The notes beneath the pieces were generated by a model. That model searched no databases, had not been told where the DNA came from, and was given only the letters and a program-made list of their open reading frames with translations. Positions 1 through 7,083 of a DNA stretch of 8,934 nt are shown here, in pieces. Numbering within the stretch: the first letter of the stretch is position 1; each line of letters opens with the position of its first letter. The position numbers and the translations under genes are program-made. The DNA is from Porphyromonadaceae bacterium (GTDB lineage Bacteria; Bacteroidota; Bacteroidia; Bacteroidales; Tannerellaceae): contig DOZP01000097.1 in NCBI GenBank assembly GCA_003517945.1, positions 2,071 to 11,004 of the forward strand, given 5' to 3'.

Positions 1-1
1 C

Positions 2-598
2 TGTGACACCTGTAAAGCGCCCTGTGAAAAAGCCTGCCGGCGGGGTACGATTGACAAAGCCGTTTCCATTCGTGCGATTATCAGGGAAATTGCGGATCAT
101 TACAAACCTTCGCCGGTAACTGATGGCAGCATGCAAAGTCCGGATGCCGGCGAAACATCCGGAAACATAACACCGCCGGTCCATAAGAAAGACAAGACAC
201 TCTTTCAATCCCGGCTCGGACGGTTTTCGGAGGAAGAACGGAAACGGTTGAAAGAAACGGTTTCTACGCCATCCCACTGCCTGCATTGCGCCTGTGCAGG
301 TCAAAAAGATTGCAAGCTGCGTATGTATGCCACGGCCGAAGGAATAAAACGTCCGCGATACGACGCTTCGTCATCCCAACCGGCTATGAATAAGGTACAT
401 ATCATGAATAATATGTGGTTTGAACAAGCCAAATGCATCCGTTGCGGTCTATGTGTGTACAACAGTGACAATGGATTTACATTCAAAGACCGCGGTTTTG
501 GCATGCAGGTGGTGATACCCGATGAAAATCGGACGAACGTAACCGAAAACCTGGCGGAATTATGTCCCACAGGAGCGATCTATGTAGATTCAAAATAA
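2..598 (+). CDS. Iron-sulfur oxidoreductase, C-terminal part (5' end outside the window)
   Basis: The frame is open from the window edge to TAA at 596-598, giving 198 visible residues. The ATG at 131 is internal, because the cysteine motif before it is in frame. There are three groups of four cysteines (numbered from the edge). C1/C4/C8/C12 lie in a CxxCxxPCxxxC stretch followed by RRG and a basic helix, like the helical Fe-S domain of glutamate synthase small subunit and dihydropyrimidine dehydrogenase. C93/C96/C98/C104 lie in HCLHCAC...CKLRxYA. C145/C148/C151 plus C188 (CPTGA) look like a 4Fe-4S ferredoxin site. The last two groups, with an RGF segment between the ferredoxin cysteines, resemble the Fe-S part of NuoG. 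I infer the C-terminus of a cytoplasmic FAD- or NAD(P)-linked electron-transfer enzyme; the missing N-terminus would carry the catalytic domain. The substrate is unknown. It is the first visible gene of the operon, 11 bp before the propeller gene. Confidence 0.8.
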   Translation, partial: CDTCKAPCEKACRRGTIDKAVSIRAIIREIADHYKPSPVTDGSMQSPDAGETSGNITPPVHKKDKTLFQSRLGRFSEEERKRLKETVSTPSHCLHCACAGQKDCKLRMYATAEGIKRPRYDASSSQPAMNKVHIMNNMWFEQAKCIRCGLCVYNSDNGFTFKDRGFGMQVVIPDENRTNVTENLAELCPTGAIYVDSK

Positions 599-609
599 AT
601 TTTACACGT

Positions 610-1755
610 ATGAAACAAGCCGTACTATTTTTTACCCTGATATACCTGCTCATATCCTGCAAAGGAGAGCCAGATAAGTCATGCAGTTCCGGAAATATGG
701 ACTGGCATATATTCCGTGGGGATGCGGCGCTAAGCGGATATACGGATACCCGTCTGCCTAAAAAACCGGTCCTGCTATGGGCATACAAAGGTGAAACACG
801 AACCGTTTCGTCACCTGTAACCGACAACGGAACCACCTACTGGTGTGATAAGAGAGGATACGTACGGGGAGTGGATATCACCGGCAAACTCGTGTTTGAA
901 TATGATATGCAAACGGCCGTAGAAGCCACTCCCATGATCTATGATTCGATTTTATTTATCGGTCGCATCGACGGTTTTCTGACGGCTATTTCGCTGGCCG
1001 GAAAAGATACGATATGGACTTTCGAAACGATGGGACAGATCTCCGCATCGCCTAACATTGCGAATTTCGGAGGGCGGGAAGCCGTTGTATTCGGAAGCTA
1101 CGATAATTTCCTGTATTGTGTAGACTATAAAGATGGAAAAGAGATTAATCGCTTTGAATCAGGTTATTATATAAATGGATCAGTGGCTCTCCGCAAGAAA
1201 TCCGTTCTATTCGGAGGATGCGATTCGTGGTTACGCATTATCAATTGTAAAACAGGAGAGCAAACAGACTCCCTGTTACTGGATGCCTATGTACCCGCAT
1301 CCCCGGCCGTAATGGGTGATTATTGTTATGTGGGCGACTATTCGGGTAATATTTACGAAATATTGTTGGAGAGAGGGAAAATCATCCGTCATAAAAAAAT
1401 AATGAAGTCCGAAAATGAAAGCGGTTCTTTTGTTTCGGTTCCGGCCATTACCCCCGAAACGGTATATCTCTTGTCCGACGACCGGAATCTGTATGCCATC
1501 GACCGCAAAGACGGTTCGGTCAACTGGAAATACATGCTGAAAGGGAATGTCGGCGAAAGTTCGCCGGTTGTGTGCCTCGACAAGGTAATTGTCTGCACAA
1601 AAACGGGAATTGTCTCCATCCTGAATGCCGGCAACGGCAAACCGGAATGGGAGTATGATACCGGAGAACAGATTGTCGGTTCACCGGCCGTTATCAAAGG
1701 CTATTTTCTGATATTAACGGCAAAAGGCACGTTGCTGTGTTTCGGAAATAAATAA
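610..1755 (+). CDS. PQQ-like beta-propeller lipoprotein
   Basis: 381 residues. I place the start at ATG 610, not at the in-frame ATG 562, which lies inside the previous gene. From 610 the protein opens with MKQA, a hydrophobic core and a lipobox LISC with Cys17, a clear type II signal peptide; 562 would add 16 charged residues before it. The mature start has the WxxFRGD...GY pattern common in PQQ-repeat proteins. Repeats of the A/VxDxxxGKxxW type follow, the clearest being LYAIDRKDGSVNWKY (about 1486-1530). I count seven such repeats plus closing strands, consistent with a seven- or eight-bladed propeller. BamB has the same fold, but the operon context does not point to BamB itself. No PQQ-enzyme catalytic residues were identified, so a binding or scaffold role is likelier than a dehydrogenase. 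It should be membrane-anchored and face the periplasm, where it could contact the downstream permease's large domains. Confidence 0.88.
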   Translation: MKQAVLFFTLIYLLISCKGEPDKSCSSGNMDWHIFRGDAALSGYTDTRLPKKPVLLWAYKGETRTVSSPVTDNGTTYWCDKRGYVRGVDITGKLVFEYDMQTAVEATPMIYDSILFIGRIDGFLTAISLAGKDTIWTFETMGQISASPNIANFGGREAVVFGSYDNFLYCVDYKDGKEINRFESGYYINGSVALRKKSVLFGGCDSWLRIINCKTGEQTDSLLLDAYVPASPAVMGDYCYVGDYSGNIYEILLERGKIIRHKKIMKSENESGSFVSVPAITPETVYLLSDDRNLYAIDRKDGSVNWKYMLKGNVGESSPVVCLDKVIVCTKTGIVSILNAGNGKPEWEYDTGEQIVGSPAVIKGYFLILTAKGTLLCFGNK

Positions 1756-1782
1756 AAAAGGCAACTTAAACATCAAATCAGG

Positions 1783-2448
1783 ATGATTCGATTATCAAAC
1801 ATACAAAAAAGTTATCAGGACGGCGAAAACCGCCTGAACAAGGTGCTCCGGGGAGTAAACATGGAGATTGAAAAAGGGGAATTTGTCGCCGTGAAAGGGC
1901 CCTCAGGTTCAGGAAAAACGACATTACTTTCCATCATCGGCACGCTTCTCCGGGCGGATGAAGGAAGCTACCTGCTGAACGGAACAGAAATGACGTTGCC
2001 CGGTACGGATTATGCTTTGATACGCAACCAACAGATCGGATTTGTATTTCAGGATCACCGGTTACTACCTCAGTATACCGCCCTCGAAAACATACTGCTG
2101 CCGACACTTGCCTTTTCTTCCGAATCGGGAAAAGAACAGACGGATTACGCACACCAACTACTTGAACTGACGCATATTACAGGAGTGGCAAACCAATATC
2201 CACACTCCTTATCGGGAGGAGAAGCAAGCCGGGTTGCTATATGCCGGGCATTAATCATGAAGCCGTTCGTAGTACTGGCCGACGAACCTACCGGACAGTT
2301 GGACGCTGAAAATGCATTGAACATCGCTTCGCTGCTGACGGAGATCAATAAAAACCTGAACACTACGATTGTGATGGTTACACATTCGGATAAAATATCA
2401 GCGGCGGCACACCGGATCGTAACACTTAAAGAAGGAAGAATACATTGA
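1783..2448 (+). CDS. ABC transporter ATP-binding protein (LolD/MacB/YbbA class)
   Basis: 221 residues, the usual size for this class. Visible motifs: Walker A GPSGSGKTT at 39-47, Q-loop Gln90 in FVFQDHRLLP, signature LSGGE at 143-147, Walker B VVLADE at 163-168 with catalytic Glu168, D-loop GQLD at 171-174 and switch His201 in VTHS. All ATPase residues are present. The usual QQR after the signature is ASR here. The FVFQ..RLLP and DEPTG segments are typical of ATPases that drive FtsX-type permeases, which use ATP to do mechanical work on periplasmic partners rather than to move a solute through a pore. The stop codon overlaps the TTG start of the permease gene by 4 bp, so the two form one transporter. 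The ATG at 1783 lacks a convincing Shine-Dalgarno sequence. Which named member it is cannot be told from sequence. Confidence 0.95.
   Translation: MIRLSNIQKSYQDGENRLNKVLRGVNMEIEKGEFVAVKGPSGSGKTTLLSIIGTLLRADEGSYLLNGTEMTLPGTDYALIRNQQIGFVFQDHRLLPQYTALENILLPTLAFSSESGKEQTDYAHQLLELTHITGVANQYPHSLSGGEASRVAICRALIMKPFVVLADEPTGQLDAENALNIASLLTEINKNLNTTIVMVTHSDKISAAAHRIVTLKEGRIH
2432..2438 (+). promoter_or_regulatory. Shine-Dalgarno-like site for the TTG-started permease
   Basis: The AAGGAAG run lies inside the 3' end of the ATPase gene, 6 nt before the TTG at 2445. It is the only good ribosome-binding site in the operon and supports the unusual start. With the 4-bp overlap it suggests translational coupling. 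Shine-Dalgarno sites matter less in Bacteroidota than in most bacteria, so its strength here is inferred. Confidence 0.5.
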
Positions 2449-5400
2449 AACGAAAGCACCTTGTATATAAAAACATTTCTTTTTTCATCCGCTATTATAA
2501 ACAGGTAGCGGTTGCGGCGCTTATTACCATCGCTGTAATTGTCGGAAGTATGTCCGTGGGAGACTCCGTACGTACAACACTGGTGAAACGTGTTACGGAA
2601 CGTCTCGGATCTACCGAAACGATTGTTTTCTCACGCAATTCGTTCATGTCGGAAAAAATACTTGAGAATCAAATTTTTAAAGATGAATCAAGAGGTATTC
2701 TGCTGTCAAACGGCTTTATTTCTCATAACGGAAAACTTATACCGGTCAATGTCTGGGGGGTAGATGACCCATCTGTTCCGCGGGGAACGGCAAAACTGAA
2801 CCGGGCTTTAGTAAAAGAAATCACCGGCAACAACAAACCGCCGGCAGATAACGATCCGGATGCAATCGTGCTCCGGCTGCCTGCGACAGGCCTGGTTCCG
2901 TCCGGCTCGCTGTTTGTTACGGAGAATTATACCACAAGCATACGCCTCTCTTTTAAGGGAATAACCGGTGTGGAAGAAGGCGGAAACATCAACCTGAAAA
3001 ACGAACAGGTTATCCCGTTAAATATATTTGTACACAGAAACGAACTGGCTGACGCGCTGGATGTAAAAGGCAAAATAAACCTGATCCTGACGAACAGGAA
3101 ACTGACGGAAACAGCATTGAATAATGCCTGGGATTATGCGGTAAGCGGATTATCCGTAGACCGTCATGAACATGTTACGGAAATAACTTCCGACCGTGTT
3201 TTCCTGCAGGAAGAAGTCGTTCATTCCATACAAAACAACCACAACGGAATCAATCGTCTTTTTTCATATTTAGCCAATTCGATCGGATCGGACGAGGCCT
3301 CCATCCCCTACTCTTTTATCACGGCTGCCGACAGGTACAAGGATGAACCCTTATCAGCAGATGAAGTGATATTGTCGGACTATGCGGCAAAACGCCTGCA
3401 AACCCAGACGGGAGACACGATCCGGATTACTTATTTCACTTCCCGGAACCTGAAAATCCTACAAACCGATACGGTAAAACTGGCGGTAAAAAAAATCGTA
3501 CCGTTAGCCGAATTACGGGAAGACAAAACATTAAGTGCGGATTTCCCGGGGTTATCGGATGTGGAAAGATGCACGGACTGGGACAGCGATCTTCCGATCA
3601 ATATGGACCTGATAACCGACGAGGATGAGAAATACTGGGAATTATACCGCAGTACGCCCAAGGCAATCATCGCATACGAGGCGGTTGCGGAAAAATGGGG
3701 GAATACATACGGGATTGCGACTGCCGTTCGCGTGGCGGAAAGCGATCCCGACTTATCGGAACTTCGTGCGGAAATGTTCGGCATACAACTGATCTCGCCC
3801 CGTGCGGCAAGCCTGTATGCCGCGCGGAACGGTGTGGATTTTTCAAGCCTGTTCCTCGCACTCGGATTTTTCATCATTATATCGGCCATATTGCTGATGC
3901 TGATACCGTTATCGGAAATGTTCTACAGGCGGCAGGATGAAATAAACCTGCTTCAATCGCTCGGATACACCCGTAAACGTATCGCCGGAATACTTTGGAG
4001 GGAATCGGCGCCGGTCGTGCTCATCTCATCCCTGGTTGGAGCTGCCGCAGGATTGCTTTATACTACGATTGTCATGTGGCTACTGGGAAATGTCTGGAAA
4101 GGAGCGACACATACGGACGGATTTGCCGTTTATCCCGATACAACAACAATCCTTGCGGGATTTGCCGTGGGCGCCGGACTTTCACTCTGGCTTCTGCGAA
4201 TAACGATCGTGCGTAACCTGAAGAAAAAGTCGGATGATTACAGGCCGCGGACAGGATCGTTGAAAATGAAAAAAATAGCGGCTCTCTCGTTTTCCGCCTT
4301 GGCGGTTGCGATGATTGTGGTCAACTTATTTTTCCTGCATTCCGTCATTCTTTTTGTAATCGTGGGAATTATAATGATAGGAACGGCCGCCGTATGGGGA
4401 GATTATCTCATCTGCCGGAAAGGCGCGGCATCGTCCGAAAACGGCTTGCGGTCTGACAAAATGATCTGGAATACATTGCTTGCGGGCAAGAAACAGGCCG
4501 TCTTATCGTTTTTTACGCTTACGAGCGGCGTATTCATTGTTTTTTCCGTCGGATTGAACCGGCAAAGTTTTTCAGACAGTTACCGGCTTCGTTCCGGAAC
4601 GGGCGGTTATGCATTATGGTATGAGAGTAGCATACCTATTTATCACAATATGAATACACAAGCCGGGCGTGAAAAACTATCACTCACGGATTTACCGCCC
4701 GATACGGAGGTTATGCAATGCCTGCGTTACCGTGCGGACGACGCAAGTTGCCTGAATCTCAATAAAGTAACGACACCCACGGTATTAGGCGTTGAGGTAG
4801 AAAAGTTACAGGCATCCGATTTCCGGATCACGCAGAGCCTCCATTCGTCAACACGTGAAGAAGTTTTCAAACGCATGCAATCAGGCGCATACGACTACCC
4901 GGAAAACATACCCGTTTATCCGGCCCTTGTCGACGAAACCGTTTTAGTATGGGGGCTGATGATGAATGTCGGCGATACGCTCTATTATGCGAATGACCAG
5001 GGAGAACGCGTGGCGATACAATTGATCGGCACATTGTCAAACTCCGTTTTTCAGGGAAATATATTGATGGATCGAAACCTGTTTTCCGAAATATGGAAAG
5101 AAACGGCAGGAAGCGAAGTCTTTCTGTTAAAGACGAAAGAAGCCGAAAAAGAAAATGTAAAAACACTCCTTTCGCAGGCGCTCAGCGAATACGGGGTCAT
5201 TGTATCCGCCACCAACGAACGGCTCCGCCAATTCAATACCGTGACGGATACCTACCTGACCATCTTCATGACACTCGGCGGATTAGGCTTGCTGCTTGGT
5301 ATCATGAGTTTTATCATCGTTATCCGCAAAAACCTGATAATGCGCCGTAAAGAGATAATATTGTACCGGACATTGGGCTTCACGGATAAAAAGATAGGCC

Positions 5401-5642
5401 GGACACTTTATCGGGAAAATATCCTTGTACCGCTGTATGCCATAGCTACCGGAGTCATCAGTTCGCTGGTCGGTATCAGTATCGGTTTTTCGAATATCAG
5501 TCTGTGGATATGGTTAATGGCCATCGTATTCACCGTATTTTTTGTGCTATGCGTAATTGTTTTTGTCAAAAAGTCGGTGAATAGGGAAATCGGACGAGCC
5601 GCGACTTCAAACAAACAACAACATTCAATTCCTGCATTATGA
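2445..5642 (+). CDS. FtsX-family ABC transporter permease, about ten membrane segments
   Basis: 1065 residues from a TTG start that overlaps the ATPase stop (TTGA). The first in-frame ATG (MSVGD, about residue 35) would cut into the first membrane helix, so TTG is preferred. Estimated layout: helix 1 at about 18-38; a large periplasmic domain at about 40-465; helices 2-4 at about 467-490, 520-542 and 566-588 (first FtsX domain); a central pair at about 609-650; helix 7 at about 686-704; a second periplasmic domain at about 705-935; helices 8-10 at about 939-962, 992-1016 and 1019-1042 (second FtsX domain). Cytoplasmic RRQDEINLLQSLGYTRKRI and RRKEIILYRTLGFTDKKI are the paired coupling segments expected to touch the ATPase. 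Two FtsX domains in one chain match the ten-helix YbbP-type layout, but YbbP is about 800 residues, so the periplasmic parts are enlarged here. The substrate is unknown; lipoprotein or envelope-lipid handling is plausible. Confidence 0.92.
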   Translation: MKRKHLVYKNISFFIRYYKQVAVAALITIAVIVGSMSVGDSVRTTLVKRVTERLGSTETIVFSRNSFMSEKILENQIFKDESRGILLSNGFISHNGKLIPVNVWGVDDPSVPRGTAKLNRALVKEITGNNKPPADNDPDAIVLRLPATGLVPSGSLFVTENYTTSIRLSFKGITGVEEGGNINLKNEQVIPLNIFVHRNELADALDVKGKINLILTNRKLTETALNNAWDYAVSGLSVDRHEHVTEITSDRVFLQEEVVHSIQNNHNGINRLFSYLANSIGSDEASIPYSFITAADRYKDEPLSADEVILSDYAAKRLQTQTGDTIRITYFTSRNLKILQTDTVKLAVKKIVPLAELREDKTLSADFPGLSDVERCTDWDSDLPINMDLITDEDEKYWELYRSTPKAIIAYEAVAEKWGNTYGIATAVRVAESDPDLSELRAEMFGIQLISPRAASLYAARNGVDFSSLFLALGFFIIISAILLMLIPLSEMFYRRQDEINLLQSLGYTRKRIAGILWRESAPVVLISSLVGAAAGLLYTTIVMWLLGNVWKGATHTDGFAVYPDTTTILAGFAVGAGLSLWLLRITIVRNLKKKSDDYRPRTGSLKMKKIAALSFSALAVAMIVVNLFFLHSVILFVIVGIIMIGTAAVWGDYLICRKGAASSENGLRSDKMIWNTLLAGKKQAVLSFFTLTSGVFIVFSVGLNRQSFSDSYRLRSGTGGYALWYESSIPIYHNMNTQAGREKLSLTDLPPDTEVMQCLRYRADDASCLNLNKVTTPTVLGVEVEKLQASDFRITQSLHSSTREEVFKRMQSGAYDYPENIPVYPALVDETVLVWGLMMNVGDTLYYANDQGERVAIQLIGTLSNSVFQGNILMDRNLFSEIWKETAGSEVFLLKTKEAEKENVKTLLSQALSEYGVIVSATNERLRQFNTVTDTYLTIFMTLGGLGLLLGIMSFIIVIRKNLIMRRKEIILYRTLGFTDKKIGRTLYRENILVPLYAIATGVISSLVGISIGFSNISLWIWLMAIVFTVFFVLCVIVFVKKSVNREIGRAATSNKQQHSIPAL

Positions 5643-5668
5643 AATGTGAAACTCTAAACCTTTGAAAA

Positions 5669-6973
5669 TTGAAAATACTTTTTATCATACCCGGTTCGGG
5701 CGATTCGTTTTATTGCGGCAATTGTTTTCGTGATAACCTGCAGGCTTCCGCTCTGCGAAAAGCGGGACACGATGTGATCATCATGCCGCTCTACCTTCCG
5801 TTGCGGCACGAGTCGTTTCAGGCGGATACCCCTTTGTTTTTTCCGGCTACCACCTATTATACCGAACAAAAATTCTTCAAAAACAGGAGAATGCCGGGAT
5901 GGCTCAAAAGCATTACCGGTTCCGGCACAATGCTGAATCTGGCCTCCTCTTTATCCGGAACCACTTCCGCCGAAGGGATGGAAGACATCACATTGTCGAT
6001 GATAACGGGCAACGACGCGGTTTTCGGCAGGCAGGTTCATGAATTGATCGCATGGATTAAAGACCGGGAAATGCCGGACGTGATACACCTGTCCAGTTCC
6101 CTGCTGATCGGAATCGCCAAAGCGATCCGTGAACAGGTTGACATCCCGGTCGTCTGCTCGTTACAGGACGAAGAAGTATGGATAGACAGCCTGAATAAAA
6201 AAGACGCCGATACCGCGTGGAAAGGAATAACGGAAAACATCCGCCACATTGACCGTTTTATCACCACAAGTAAGTTTTATAAAAAGATCGCTGCGGAAAA
6301 GATACCCCTGATAAACGGAATAGATGTGATCTATCCGGGTGTTGACCCTCATAAATATGCGTCTCCGGATTATCCCCAAAAACCTGTTATCGGCTTTTTC
6401 TACCGGATGAACCGGGCAAACGGGCTGGATATTCTGGCGGAAGCATTTGTCCGTTTAAAGAAGAAAAACACAATACCCGGACTCAGACTGAAAATCGGCG
6501 GCGGATATACCGGCAAAGATAAACGGTTCCTGAATAAAATAAAAAAGCTGCTCGAACCTTACAAAGATGAGGTAGAAGTAAGTGACGATTACAGTCTTGA
6601 TGCACACACACATTTTTACAAAGATATATCGGTTATATCCGTACCCATCACATTCGACGAAGGAGTCGGGCTTTACCTGTGCGAAGCATTTGCCGCCGGA
6701 CGTCCGGCTGTCGAACCCTCCGCCGGCTCTTTTCCGGAGATCGTCGGCGAAGGAGGCGTCCTTTACGCTCCCAATACAAGTGAAGCGTTAGCCGAAGCGC
6801 TGGAAAAGATACTGACAAACAAAGACCTTTATACAAAAAGTAAAGAAAAAGCAATCGAACTGTCGGCCACACGATACAATGAAAAAGTATTAGCCGAAAA
6901 ACTTATTCAAACATACGAGCCGCTTATACGCAAAACATCCGGAATGCAAGAGCCAACATCAAACCCGAAGTAG
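5669..6973 (+). CDS. Glycosyltransferase family 4 (GT-B fold)
   Basis: 434 residues from TTG 5669. An in-frame TGA at 5663-5665 rules out an earlier start, and the next in-frame ATG would remove about 38 residues including the first beta strand (KILFIIPGSG) and the YCGNCFRDN motif, so TTG is well supported. The N-terminal half has a GT-B acceptor-domain look (GSGDSFYCGNCFRDN at 9-23). The linker IYPGVD is at 221-226. The C-terminal donor domain has the E-x7-E motif, Glu331 to Glu339 in EGVGLYLCE, followed by EAFAAGRPAVEPSAGSFPEI, the nucleotide-sugar site of GT4 retaining enzymes. No membrane segment is evident, so it should act in the cytoplasm or at the inner membrane face. Sugar and acceptor cannot be read from sequence. 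It lies 26 bp after the permease and closes the operon; I infer a role in the same pathway. Confidence 0.92.
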   Translation: MKILFIIPGSGDSFYCGNCFRDNLQASALRKAGHDVIIMPLYLPLRHESFQADTPLFFPATTYYTEQKFFKNRRMPGWLKSITGSGTMLNLASSLSGTTSAEGMEDITLSMITGNDAVFGRQVHELIAWIKDREMPDVIHLSSSLLIGIAKAIREQVDIPVVCSLQDEEVWIDSLNKKDADTAWKGITENIRHIDRFITTSKFYKKIAAEKIPLINGIDVIYPGVDPHKYASPDYPQKPVIGFFYRMNRANGLDILAEAFVRLKKKNTIPGLRLKIGGGYTGKDKRFLNKIKKLLEPYKDEVEVSDDYSLDAHTHFYKDISVISVPITFDEGVGLYLCEAFAAGRPAVEPSAGSFPEIVGEGGVLYAPNTSEALAEALEKILTNKDLYTKSKEKAIELSATRYNEKVLAEKLIQTYEPLIRKTSGMQEPTSNPK

Positions 6974-7025
6974 GTAAAAATAAAGGTTTTAAGATGTAAC
7001 AGAGATGAATCCCTATTTTTTTTGC

Positions 7026-7033
7026 TAAATTTG
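7026..7033 (+). promoter_or_regulatory. Bacteroidota-type -7 promoter element
   Basis: TAAATTTG fits the Bacteroides -7 consensus TAnnTTTG exactly. Transcription would start near 7040, leaving a leader of about 45 nt before the ATPase ATG at 7084. I could not see a good TTTG -33 element at the expected distance upstream, so only half of the promoter is supported. It implies that the ATPase pair is transcribed separately from the upstream operon. Confidence 0.45.
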
Positions 7034-7052
7034 CCTGCAAAAGAAGAATACT

Positions 7053-7064
7053 TGTAAATTTACA
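7053..7064. promoter_or_regulatory. Perfect 12-bp palindrome, possible operator
   Basis: TGTAAATTTACA is a perfect inverted repeat with no spacer, ending 19 bp before the ATG at 7084 and lying just downstream of the predicted transcription start. The lack of a loop makes an RNA hairpin unlikely and a dimeric repressor site more natural. No regulator gene is visible nearby. A 12-bp palindrome in A/T-rich DNA could also be chance. Confidence 0.35.
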
Positions 7065-7083
7065 GTCTTAATAATTTAATAAA

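Larger units (their letters stand above)
6974..7083. other. A/T-rich spacer between operon and ATPase gene pair
   Basis: This is the longest non-coding stretch within the window and the point where GC content falls. It holds an eight-T run (7016-7023), a -7 promoter match and a palindrome, listed separately. I found no convincing hairpin before the T run, no tRNA-like structure and no terminal repeats or target duplication. Confidence 0.7.

Noticed and set aside
131..133. ATG 131 as the true start of the Fe-S gene
   Set aside because: The same frame is open back to the window edge and encodes a four-cysteine motif there, so 131 is internal.
562..609. Earlier ATG at 562 as start of the propeller lipoprotein
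   Set aside because: It lies inside the Fe-S gene and would place 16 polar or charged residues before a clean lipoprotein signal peptide beginning at 610.
3431..3889. 152-codon minus-strand open frame inside the permease gene
   Set aside because: It lies wholly inside a well-supported membrane-protein gene, has no recognisable domain, and overlaps other random frames in the same GC-rich stretch.
1783..5642. Naming the transporter as LolCDE or MacB
   Set aside because: MacB fuses ATPase and permease in one chain with four helices, and LolC/E are separate four-helix proteins; this permease is a single chain with about ten helices.
5662..5675. Direct repeat of TTGAAAA at the glycosyltransferase start
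   Set aside because: Seven bases repeated once in A/T-rich sequence is expected by chance; the first copy is out of frame with the gene.
7001..7023. Possible intrinsic terminator (eight T) after the glycosyltransferase
   Set aside because: No stable stem can be formed just before the T run; only a 3-bp GAT/ATC pairing is visible.
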